From Candidatus Obscuribacterales bacterium (lineage in GTDB: Bacteria > Cyanobacteriota > Vampirovibrionia > Obscuribacterales > Obscuribacteraceae), in the NCBI GenBank assembly GCA_019747875.1, contig JAIEQI010000092.1:1-44959 (forward strand): a stretch of DNA of 44,959 nucleotides, read 5' to 3'. Below are positions 33,118 through 41,023 of this stretch, one piece after another (position 1 is the stretch's first letter; every line of letters begins with the position of its first letter). Below the pieces are notes generated by a model. The model was not told the origin of the DNA and searched no databases. It saw nothing but the letters and a program-made list of their open reading frames with translations. A program made the position numbers and the translations under genes.

Positions 33118-33615
33118 CTATTCTTCTTCGCCTAGTTCGGAAGCTGAAACTATCGAGTTCGGTTCGCGCTTGCGACCTAGTTCCATTGCCTGGCGAGCTA
33201 CCCTGGCCAGTGATTCGGCATCTCCGGCGTGATCTGGAAACGCTGCGATTCCCATGCTTACGGTCGCTTTCATTTCATTGCCATCAACTGTGAAAGCGTG
33301 AGTGGAAAGCTTCTGTCTGATGCGATCCGCGGCAGTAAATGCTCCCGGTAATGGAGTTTCCGGCATTATCAGAGCGAGTTCCTCTGAGGAGCAGCTGACA
33401 ACTATGTCCGGAATTCGCGCTACGTCGCAAATTAATTGAGAAAGATCTTTGACTATGGGCTTGACATCAACTGACATAAGCTCGTCGCCGCCGCCCCCGA
33501 GCGAGAACAGGCAGATCGAAAAGCTGCGGTTATAACGCTTGGACCGCTCCAGTTCTAGGTTGAGCCTGTCCAAAAAGTTTGCGTAATTTAGGTCGTTTTC
33601 AACGGATACGTTCAT
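33118..33615 (-). CDS. Degenerate GGDEF-domain protein (probably inactive)
   Basis: A 165-residue protein that is just a GGDEF-type domain. The fold marks are FLDRLNLELERSKRYNRSFS, ADRIRQKLSTHAF, ATVSMGIAAFPDHAGDAESL and ARQAMELGRKREPNSIV. At the active site, GG(D/E)EF is replaced by SSEEL (residues 76-80), and the metal-binding Asp of the first strand is missing in ICLFSLGG. A cyclase reaction is therefore unlikely; binding of c-di-GMP or GTP, or an allosteric role, is more probable. A GGGGDEL string at residues 40-46 is in the wrong place and is not the active site. It is convergent with 32293-33102 across 15 bp. Confidence 0.87.
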   Translation of the reverse strand: MNVSVENDLNYANFLDRLNLELERSKRYNRSFSICLFSLGGGGDELMSVDVKPIVKDLSQLICDVARIPDIVVSCSSEELALIMPETPLPGAFTAADRIRQKLSTHAFTVDGNEMKATVSMGIAAFPDHAGDAESLARVARQAMELGRKREPNSIVSASELGEEE

Positions 33616-33800
33616 TCCCCAGCCTTTGCCTCGCCGTCGTGCGCTATGAATCAGATATTATATTCCAAGTTTTTTGCTTTTCTCCCGTGTATTCGTCATT
33701 TCCTTCGAAGTATTGCGTGCATTCAACTGACTGAGGTCGTCCGGCGCCGTCGCTGTGTGGTTTGCCTCTTCGCGCAGTGTCTCATGCCATGTGCTGCAAA

Positions 33801-33828
33801 GGATACCGGGGCGCTTGCCCCCGCATCC
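33801..33828. repeat. REP-like hairpin upstream of 33891
   Basis: GGAT...ATCC outer pairs and a GGGGC-GCTT-GCCCC inner stem form one imperfect hairpin. It resembles, in layout, the GCGGGCA-TCT-TGCCCGC arms of the composite element but is not identical. It lies 62 bases before the next gene start, within the 275-bp gap 33616-33890, where I see nothing else. Confidence 0.45.
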
Positions 33829-33890
33829 AGCTGTCACTGAGGTGTCACAGCAGCGGACTTAAGCTTCATCCGTTGGCTGAGGAAACGAAT

Positions 33891-34811
33891 ATGTCGATCA
33901 CACTTGAGAATAACAACGTAACGGACAATAGTCTTAAGGGGTTCAACAAAGCCGAAGATTTCTCCGGCAAGAACGAAGCAAAATCGGCGAGGGACTTGAG
34001 CCAGGAAGTATTTTCGATGTGGACTGAGTCTCCAAAGACGGGGACCTCGGACAAAAGGACTCATCCCGATGCTGGATTGCAATATGTAGAAGCGGGAGTT
34101 TTGGATGCCGGTAGAGTTCCGGTTTCAGAGTTAAGGCCAGAAGATAAGCTTCAGCTTCTGGACAAGGCTCTTGAGAAACATCAGAAAAATCTTGAAAAAA
34201 TGCAGAAACATGTTGCCAATGGAACTGCTTCGGCAGACAAGTTGAAAGATTTCGTGGCAACAGCCGGCGGTCAGCGCACGAAAGCATACGACGCCGAATC
34301 TCCATACATTCAACAATTAGTAGATAAGTTCGAAGGACAAACCATAAACAACGTTCAACAAGCGTTTGCAATGGCTGTAGGCGGCGCAAGCGAGGAGATT
34401 CAATTTGGAATTGAAATTACTAGAACTAAGCAATTCATCGAAATACTTCAGAAGGAGCATAAGGCTCAATTGAACGAGCTGGGCATTACTGAGAAGCAGT
34501 ATAAGAATTTACAAGCACCCGATGCTCCGGGTCCTGTCGGAGGAGCGTGGAGCACCGCTGCTGGTGACAAGATTAAGTTCGTTGTTGAAGAAGGCGGTCT
34601 CGTAAGGGGCGTTGTGATGAATGGGAAGAATATTACAAAGACGGTTTTTATGGGTAGCGCTGATTCGGATGTTGCCGTATCCGGCAACTGGAGCCGTCTT
34701 GATGGCTCGAAGGATCAACCCGTAAAAATCAGTGTAAGCAAAGCCGGTGTCCTTGTTATTGAACCAGAAACTGCTGGAGCAGCTCCAATCATTCGCATGA
34801 AAAAACAATAG
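33891..34811 (+). CDS. Soluble protein of unknown function, helical with a C-terminal beta domain
   Basis: A 306-residue protein. The ATG at 33891 is chosen over far upstream starts because GAGGA lies seven bases before it and the composition turns protein-like here. No signal peptide is present. Residues 75-200 are helical and charged, with a likely coiled coil (LDKALEKHQKNLEKMQKHV). Residues about 215-306 are predicted beta strands: GGAWSTAAGDKIKFVVEEGG, VVMNGKNITKTVFMGSA and VKISVSKAGVLVIEPE. I recognise no family. It sits alone on the plus strand, with a 157-bp gap to the next gene. Confidence 0.75.
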   Translation: MSITLENNNVTDNSLKGFNKAEDFSGKNEAKSARDLSQEVFSMWTESPKTGTSDKRTHPDAGLQYVEAGVLDAGRVPVSELRPEDKLQLLDKALEKHQKNLEKMQKHVANGTASADKLKDFVATAGGQRTKAYDAESPYIQQLVDKFEGQTINNVQQAFAMAVGGASEEIQFGIEITRTKQFIEILQKEHKAQLNELGITEKQYKNLQAPDAPGPVGGAWSTAAGDKIKFVVEEGGLVRGVVMNGKNITKTVFMGSADSDVAVSGNWSRLDGSKDQPVKISVSKAGVLVIEPETAGAAPIIRMKKQ

Positions 34812-34968
34812 ACTGAGAACCGAATACAAGGGCCTATAGGTTCAGTAGCTCGTCGCCTTTGAATTAGGTGCGCCGTCTTCACCGAGGCAGAGTAACGTTT
34901 CATCGTTGCAATGCTGTGGCACTCTAGTATTGTGTGCTGGATCTAACTCATAAGGAACGTGCGCCAAA

Positions 34969-36543
34969 ATGCATCGAGTGATTAGGTGCGCTTTTACTTT
35001 GCTGATTATTGCATCTGCAATCGGGATTCACTCCAGTTGCTCGAATTCTGCCTTGGCAGAAGCGCCGCCGCCTTCTGCTGATGCATTGGTTCAGGTTATT
35101 GAGAAGGCTTCGATTTTTCCAGCATCTCAGAAAGTGCAAGCACGAGTGAATGGTGTAGAAGCCCTTGTTTCTACTTATAAGGATAAGAGTTCGAAAGATG
35201 CCGGCAACGATTGCAAGATTAATGCAGTTCTTGTAGCTCGTGAAGTATTCAACAAATTTCCTGATCTTGTTCGTGTCAAAGTCAAGTTCTACGATCCGCT
35301 TAAGTTGAATTCCTCTGACACTGTCAGTGTTACGGTGGGAGATGTAACGGCATTCTCATCTGGTCAGACATCCACGGCAAAGTTACTTGCGTCCCTAGAG
35401 CTGCATCATGAACAAGAATCGACAGCGCCTCAGAACCTAAAACCGTCAACTCCTTTGCGTGTTGCATCTGGTTCGGCGCACTCGTCATCGAGTTCTATTT
35501 ATTCCTCGGGCTCTCATTCGAAATATATGCCCATCAGCGCTGCTGGTATCACTAACGATCTTGTTGGTTACATTCAGCGTGATTTGAATATGAAACTTTC
35601 CTATCCTAAAGGTTGGGTTCTCGCTGAAAAGCCCGATCCTTCAGCTCTCTTCAATCTCACCACGACCCAAGACGATCAAGGCGTGCTAGTGCAAATGTAC
35701 GCGAATCCACGAATTCCTGGAGCTTCACTTGAGAATTTCGCTCGGCTTACGTTCGATACATACCTTCGCCCTACCAAAGGATGCCGCCTTACTGCAACAA
35801 AGGCGGTTCGTTTCGGAAAGGACGGAAGTATTGAAGGAATCTGTCAAGAAATTTCGATGCCTTTCAATAACATGCCAGCCAAAGCTGCATTCTATTACTT
35901 CGTTGATGGAGATAAAACCGTCTTGCTGGAATGCATAGCAGGGGAGACGTTGTTCTCTAAGATTGAGCCTTCCTTTAACAGTATTCTGCTCAGTATTGTT
36001 CCGGGCAGCGTTAGATCAGCCTCCACAGGAGCTCATCGCTCGCAATCCACGGTGCTTCCAGCGTCCGCAGCATCTTCATCGCAAACTACTCGCGATGGCT
36101 ATGCACAATATCGTGTCCCGGGGATCGATGTTTCTTTTAATTATCCAGCCTCCTGGAAGATGCATGCACCCTCCGATGCAAATGCGTTAGTGAAGATGGC
36201 CGGAATGGGACCACAAAACAAGTATGGCGAGATGAGCTTATCCTCTGCTGACTTTCCTCAGCCATCCTTGCTGGAAATGCATGCAAATGCGGTAGAGGAA
36301 GAATGGCTGCACAACCTTAAGGATGGGCGAAAGCTTTCTCGCGCACACATATCAGCAAATGGCTGCGATATCTTGCGTGATTCGCTTGTGTCAAATCAAA
36401 ACGGACAAATGACGGTGATTCAACTTGCGCACTTTTGTCATGAAGGGAAGCTTTTTAGTCTCGTGATGGTCGGACCAGGCTGGCCGTCTACCGAGGCGCA
36501 AATCTATTTCGATAAAGTTTTGAGTTCTGTAAGAGCACGCTAG
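34969..36543 (+). CDS. Exported protein with two PsbP/DUF1795-like domains
   Basis: A 524-residue exported protein. The leader (MHRVIRCAFTLLIIASAIGI) is followed by HSSC at about residue 24, which may be a lipobox-like site or just a signal peptide ending near ALA-EAP. Residues 30-145 form a first small domain, then a Ser-rich linker. Residues about 198-345 (MKLSYPKGWVLAEKPDPSAL) and 380-522 (IDVSFNYPASWKMHAPSDAN) are two PsbP/Mog1-like units related to 32293-33102. Each has the motif aromatic-Pro-x-x-Trp at its first strand. Function is unknown; tandem copies suggest binding to a partner or to the membrane. Confidence 0.82.
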   Translation: MHRVIRCAFTLLIIASAIGIHSSCSNSALAEAPPPSADALVQVIEKASIFPASQKVQARVNGVEALVSTYKDKSSKDAGNDCKINAVLVAREVFNKFPDLVRVKVKFYDPLKLNSSDTVSVTVGDVTAFSSGQTSTAKLLASLELHHEQESTAPQNLKPSTPLRVASGSAHSSSSSIYSSGSHSKYMPISAAGITNDLVGYIQRDLNMKLSYPKGWVLAEKPDPSALFNLTTTQDDQGVLVQMYANPRIPGASLENFARLTFDTYLRPTKGCRLTATKAVRFGKDGSIEGICQEISMPFNNMPAKAAFYYFVDGDKTVLLECIAGETLFSKIEPSFNSILLSIVPGSVRSASTGAHRSQSTVLPASAASSSQTTRDGYAQYRVPGIDVSFNYPASWKMHAPSDANALVKMAGMGPQNKYGEMSLSSADFPQPSLLEMHANAVEEEWLHNLKDGRKLSRAHISANGCDILRDSLVSNQNGQMTVIQLAHFCHEGKLFSLVMVGPGWPSTEAQIYFDKVLSSVRAR

Positions 36544-36679
36544 CTTCGCATATTTGTTGATCCTCACCGCTAGCCACTGTGGATCCTGACAGTTACAGAG
36601 GAATCTGAGTGCTTTCTAAGCTTGAGCATACGTAGGACCACCCGACGGTCGCTTTACAACGCTTGCTGACACACATACA

Positions 36680-38593
36680 ATGCGTTTGGCTGGAATTTTT
36701 AAAAGCCTGTATAAGGCAAAGCTTGCTGAAATGGAAAATACAAGAACGGCATCGCTCGAACAGAGCGATGTGACATCGAGCCGTGAAAATGCTGCTCTTT
36801 CTCAGTCCGCATTGGACTTGTTGAAAGAGGGAAGGCCGCCGCGGCAGCAAGATGTGAAATCCATCGCCATTCCGGGTTTACCCCCGCAATTTGAATCCTC
36901 CGTGCAGATTAGCTTGGCCGGTACTGCTGCGCAGCAACAAAGCTTAGAACTTGTGGCTGCCAGAAGGAAAAAAGCGGAAGAGCCCGCTCCGAAGAGAACA
37001 GAAGATGAGGAGGAGGAGGAAGAAGAGGACGAGAAGGAAGAGGATCATGATCACGATCATGATGGCGACGAAGATGATGATAAGGACACGGATCCAACGC
37101 ATGATCCGAAAAACGGCAAGCCTGATGCTAATCCGCTTCCGAGCAGTAAGTTATTCTTTGGCTCATTGCATGGTCACTCCGTTTATTCCGATGGAATGTG
37201 CAAGCCGAAAGAGTTATATCAAAGCGCCAAAGATCAGAAATTGGATTTTGTTGCTGTTACGGACCACAGTCACAAATCTGCTCGTCGTGGTGTAAAACCT
37301 GACAATCCGCGATTTGAAGAAGAGAAGAAACATCCACTTCTAGTAGATGCTCCCGAAGCTTATGCGGAAACGATCCACGTGGCTAAACAAGCAACGCAAG
37401 ATGGAAAGTTTGTTGGAATAGTTGGAGTGGAGTTAGGCACCATTGGTAAGCCGGGCGCCAAGGAAATGGCTGGTGTTAACCACATAAACATTCTCGAAGT
37501 AGATGCGCTCATTCAATCAATAAAAGGGCGTGAGAAAAAGACGGATGTTGATTTGCCCAAAGAACTACAAGCTTTTGAAAAGCCAGAAGTCATCAAGGTT
37601 AGAGATGGTGATTACAAGGCACTCGTCGACAGGCTCGACAAAATAAAAGACATGACTGGTGGCAGGCCTGTCATCCAGCTGAATCATCCACGCTTCCGCG
37701 AAGATGAACATGAGAAACATCCTCCTGAACGCAGAGGACGAGATTACGGACAAAAGTCGTTCAGTTCGCAGGAAGAGTGGGTACAGCGTTTCGGAAAGTA
37801 TGCCAGTCAGCTGGAGATATTGAGCGGCGAAGCATTGAAGCAAAAGCCTAGCGGTGAGTTCAAATCTCATGCAATCCATGCAACTGATTTTGCAGGATAT
37901 CTTGATAAAGGATTGCACCTCAGCCCAACCTTTGGTCGAGACTCGCATTATTGTGATGCCGACGGTGTAAACGCGGCTACTGGGGTCTTGGCGGAAAAGC
38001 TGGACAAGAAATCGATTATGGATGCGCTGCGGGAGCGCCGCACTATTGCCACCATGAACAGTGATGCATTAGCGGGCTACATGGTGATGAACGGCCGTCA
38101 TGTGATGGGCAGTATTGTAGATGAGAAGGATGCACCAGATGTGCACGTGTCAGTCACTATTAATAGCGCCATCCAGCCCGATGCAAAATACACAGCCATC
38201 TTATGGGCCGATACGAAGGTTGGTGATGGACAGCTTGCCGAGAAAGTTCAAACGGTGAACATTACCGGCAAGGATTTGATGAGCCGGGGTAGCCAGGTCA
38301 AATTCCATGGAGTCGATCACACTGCAGGAAATAAATCAGTGTTCTATGTGGAAGTTCAGCGCAAGAATGAAGGCTCAAGCAAAGCGGTGCGAATGTGGAC
38401 TGCACCAGTTTGGGTTGAACCAAATGTAGGTGAAAGCAATGCCGACAAGATGGATCGCTTGAAGGGGATCACACCCAATCGCATAACGCCACCGGAGCAT
38501 CCGGTCAAACCGCCAGATGCCGATGATAAGCCGAAGGAAGCTCCGAAGTCGAAATCATGGATCGACAAATTCTGGGAACTATTAGGCTATTAA
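36680..38593 (+). CDS. PHP-domain metallohydrolase, CehA/McbA-type, with an acidic His/Asp linker
   Basis: A 637-residue protein without a signal peptide. Residues 1-107 have no known domain. Residues 108-145 are extremely acidic with HDHDHD. Residues 160-480 form a PHP domain: HGHSVYSDG (H164, H166), VAVTDHSH, GVELG, LNHPR and GRDSH supply the metal ligands seen in CehA/McbA-type phosphoesterases. It is followed by a beta-sandwich domain (residues 485-595) and a Pro/Lys-rich tail. It probably hydrolyses a phosphoester with a di- or trinuclear metal centre; the substrate is not readable. No clear Shine-Dalgarno stands before ATG 36680, and ATG 36731 is an alternative. A palindromic repeat pair follows its stop. 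Confidence 0.85.
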   Translation: MRLAGIFKSLYKAKLAEMENTRTASLEQSDVTSSRENAALSQSALDLLKEGRPPRQQDVKSIAIPGLPPQFESSVQISLAGTAAQQQSLELVAARRKKAEEPAPKRTEDEEEEEEEDEKEEDHDHDHDGDEDDDKDTDPTHDPKNGKPDANPLPSSKLFFGSLHGHSVYSDGMCKPKELYQSAKDQKLDFVAVTDHSHKSARRGVKPDNPRFEEEKKHPLLVDAPEAYAETIHVAKQATQDGKFVGIVGVELGTIGKPGAKEMAGVNHINILEVDALIQSIKGREKKTDVDLPKELQAFEKPEVIKVRDGDYKALVDRLDKIKDMTGGRPVIQLNHPRFREDEHEKHPPERRGRDYGQKSFSSQEEWVQRFGKYASQLEILSGEALKQKPSGEFKSHAIHATDFAGYLDKGLHLSPTFGRDSHYCDADGVNAATGVLAEKLDKKSIMDALRERRTIATMNSDALAGYMVMNGRHVMGSIVDEKDAPDVHVSVTINSAIQPDAKYTAILWADTKVGDGQLAEKVQTVNITGKDLMSRGSQVKFHGVDHTAGNKSVFYVEVQRKNEGSSKAVRMWTAPVWVEPNVGESNADKMDRLKGITPNRITPPEHPVKPPDADDKPKEAPKSKSWIDKFWELLGY

Positions 38594-38622
38594 GTTCGGC
38601 GCCCCGAGACGAAAGGCTCTCG

Positions 38623-38781
38623 TATGGAGCGCGGACGTCCCGTCCGCCCATAACCTCATAGGGTAGTTCGGTGACTTACGATGCGTGGAGCACAGGCGTC
38701 GTATCTTGACGTATCGATAGAAAAGCGGACAAGATGTCCGCTTCCCATACTTATGGGCGGACGGGACGTCCGCGCTCCATA
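38623..38781. repeat. Composite palindromic element, copy 3 (perfect 30-bp inverted repeats)
   Basis: The arm at 38623-38652 is the exact reverse complement of the arm at 38752-38781 over 30 bases. Each arm contains GCGGAC-5nt-GTCCGC. A third hairpin of the same sort (GCGGAC-AAGAT-GTCCGC) lies at 38725-38741. The interior is different from copies 1 and 2, so arms may move or spread separately from the interior. Confidence 0.9.
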
Positions 38782-38850
38782 CTTAGGACAGAGTCACCTG
38801 TTTGATTTGAGAGCCTTTTGCTCTTTTTGGCGCTGTTCGATTCCGGGAGC

Positions 38851-38867
38851 GCCGGCATCTTGCCGGC
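38851..38867. repeat. Solo hairpin of the same repeat style
   Basis: GCCGGCA-TCT-TGCCGGC, preceded by GGGAGC, matches the layout of the composite element arm GCGGGCA-TCT-TGCCCGC. It lies 22 bp from the stop of the gene at 38889. Read to the right it is followed by TTCGATCTTTT, so it may also work as a weak terminator. Confidence 0.55.
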
Positions 38868-38888
38868 TTCGATCTTTTCTCGCCCAGC

Positions 38889-39602
38889 TTACTTAGTATG
38901 TTTCATCATTATCGCGTCGAACATGATGCGGCGCGGTGCCGGTCCTTTTGATCCGTCATCATAAGGGAACGTAAGTACTTGTCTGGTCTTGCCACCACCA
39001 GTCATCGTCATAGTTGTTCCATTTATTGAATATGTTCCGCTTTCTTCGCCTGAAGCTCCGCCATATAGCTGGTTCCCGTTTCTGCCATCACTCTTGAGGC
39101 TGGAGGCCGAACTCATTTTATATGTGCCATCGGGGCTGAAGGTGATCGTGTGGGCGTTGGAGACGCTGCCATATCCGGCCGATGCGCCACCTTCAAAAAC
39201 GCCGCTAAGTTTTGTGCCTGCTGGAAACGGTTGCACTGGAGTAAAATTTCCCATGTCCCAGAAAAAGCCACCATGATCTCCAGGCTCGTAATCACCTTCT
39301 TGTTTCTTGCCATTTGCCCAGTTAAAGATCATTTTCTTACCAGAAATCGTGTATGTGCCGGTCTTATCTGGATCAGCTTTAGCGGCGGCGTTGAAATCGA
39401 AATTAGCGATGTTGCCTAATGGGCGGTTAGACACCCGACCATTCTTGAAATACCAACCGGAAATTTCTGGGGATGATCCCATCCATACTCTCACCATGAG
39501 ATAAAGACCATCCGGGTTGGCCGCCAGCGCCGGACTAACCGACAAAAAACTGGTGATGGCAACCAGAGAGAATGTGCTAATTTTGCGTGTGAAATTTTTC
39601 AT
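38889..39602 (-). CDS. Exported beta-rich protein of unknown function
   Basis: A 237-residue exported protein. Residues 1-28 are a signal peptide (cleavage near ALA-ANP). The rest is made of short beta strands with regular Gly-Tyr turns: GLYLMVRVWMGSSPEISGWY, TGTYTISGKKMIFNWANGKK, ITFSPDGTYKMSSASSL and SGTYSINGTTMTMTGGG. This fits a lipocalin- or DUF2147-like barrel with two similar halves, though identity to a named family is not clear. It might bind a hydrophobic ligand in the periplasm. It is convergent with the PHP gene, with the palindromic elements between. Confidence 0.78.
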   Translation of the reverse strand: MKNFTRKISTFSLVAITSFLSVSPALAANPDGLYLMVRVWMGSSPEISGWYFKNGRVSNRPLGNIANFDFNAAAKADPDKTGTYTISGKKMIFNWANGKKQEGDYEPGDHGGFFWDMGNFTPVQPFPAGTKLSGVFEGGASAGYGSVSNAHTITFSPDGTYKMSSASSLKSDGRNGNQLYGGASGEESGTYSINGTTMTMTGGGKTRQVLTFPYDDGSKGPAPRRIMFDAIMMKHTK

Positions 39603-39700
39603 TACCTATTCCTACTTTGCCACAGGTACCCGTTTGGTCACCTATAGCAGACCGCTATGCTTCGTTGTTCAGAATAGCATTTCGAGCTGATGAATACGGT

Positions 39701-40753
39701 CTATTTCAGTGTACTTTTGAAGAATCCTATCGTGTTTTGAATAGTGTCATTACCAAATCCAGGAAAGCCATGACCTCCCTTGATAACTGAGAGGGTGATA
39801 TTGGAGTATCCGAGATCAATCAACCGTTTTGCTAGATTCTCTGATTGATCCACAGGTACTAATGGATCTTGTTTTCCATGTACTATCAGGCGAGATGGCA
39901 TGCTGCTGTCCTTCTTGATAAAAGTAACAGGACTGGCATCTTTAGCCGCGGGTAGCAATCCAGATTGATCTGTCTGCAGCAGTTGCTTGATCATTTCCAG
40001 TCCGTTTGGTGTTGTTTTTTGACTTTGAATATAAGAGACGAGATCGGTAGGACCAAACCAATCGCACACTGCCTTGATACCATGTGCGGTGCCATCTTTC
40101 AGTGCAAGCATAAGTACCAAATGCCCACCAGCTGATGCACCCCAAAGGGCTACTCTGTTTGGATCAATTCCATACTCGCCGGCATGGGACTCAAGATAAC
40201 TTATGGCGGATCTGCAGTCATCAAATTGAGCGGGCCATTTGGCTTCGCCGCTCAAGCGATAGTTAATCGATGCAACCGCGAACCCTGCGTTCAACAGAGC
40301 TCGCATTGGACCGCCTTTCTTGTCACCACCGCGCCATCCTCCTCCGTGGATCCAAATAACTAGAGGCAATCCAGTCTTTAGCTTTGCGGAACTCTCATTC
40401 TTTGCTTGTGAATCTTCCTTTGTACTTTTTACATTTTCTTCGCTCACGCCACTTTCTGTTTGAGGAAGATAAAGATCTAACCTTTGAGATTTTCCGGCAT
40501 TTTGAACATAGGGTATGTCTGCAATGAACTTGACATTCTGCGGCAACTCGCCGTTTCCGAGCCAGCCACCTCTGGTCCGTCTGTGCTTGATGAGAGCGTT
40601 TAGATGTTCGTCGATTTCTCGCCGCTGCTTGTCCTGCTCTTTTGTTGCCGTTGCTACGGTCGAGTCGGCAAACACCGGTGTCGCGCACCAAGTTGAACAA
40701 AGCGGAATGAACGAAATAGCTATAGCTGCGAGCTTCGCATGAAACTGGTCCAT
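39701..40753 (-). CDS. Exported alpha/beta-hydrolase esterase (BD-FAE/lipase-like)
   Basis: A 350-residue exported enzyme. ATG 40753 is preferred over an upstream start at 41080: CGGAGA is seven bases away and a signal peptide follows (MDQFHAKLAAIAISFIPLCS, cleavage near VFA-DST); the longer frame overlaps the divergent gene. The catalytic set is clear: oxyanion HGGGW at 136-140, nucleophile S207 in GASAGG, D296 in HGKQDPLVP and H328 in GGHGFPG. The family acts on carboxylic esters such as acetylated sugars, lipids or feruloyl esters. Residues 100-127 form a Lys/Glu/Ser-rich insertion that is not typical. Its upstream region (40754-41023) holds a TTACATGTAA palindrome at 40876-40885. Confidence 0.92.
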   Translation of the reverse strand: MDQFHAKLAAIAISFIPLCSTWCATPVFADSTVATATKEQDKQRREIDEHLNALIKHRRTRGGWLGNGELPQNVKFIADIPYVQNAGKSQRLDLYLPQTESGVSEENVKSTKEDSQAKNESSAKLKTGLPLVIWIHGGGWRGGDKKGGPMRALLNAGFAVASINYRLSGEAKWPAQFDDCRSAISYLESHAGEYGIDPNRVALWGASAGGHLVLMLALKDGTAHGIKAVCDWFGPTDLVSYIQSQKTTPNGLEMIKQLLQTDQSGLLPAAKDASPVTFIKKDSSMPSRLIVHGKQDPLVPVDQSENLAKRLIDLGYSNITLSVIKGGHGFPGFGNDTIQNTIGFFKSTLK

Positions 40754-41023
40754 CAAAAATCTCCGGTGTGAATGTTTTTGCGCATGTACTGCGTTCCTAC
40801 AGGATACCCTAAAAGGTGGTGGGCAGCACCGACCGAACATTGAATCGCATACCCGAGGGCGGGTGGAATTATACATTACATGTAAATAGGATTCCAAATC
40901 TCTGCCTGGCTCAGATAATGCGCCATTACAGCAAAAAAATGTAGTCGTCGCGAGTCGCGGGGATTGTTTTATTATGGTTTTGCGTGTGTAATGCTCCTTA
41001 CTGACTTTAGTGAGTGATTCAAT

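Noticed and set aside
33478..33500. GGGGDEL string in the degenerate GGDEF protein as active site
   Set aside because: It follows the first strand directly, far from the position of the true motif, which is taken by SSEEL at residues 76-80.
33646..33840. Short Cys-rich frame upstream of 33891
   Set aside because: No ribosome site; it overlaps the REP-like hairpin, and composition is not protein-like.
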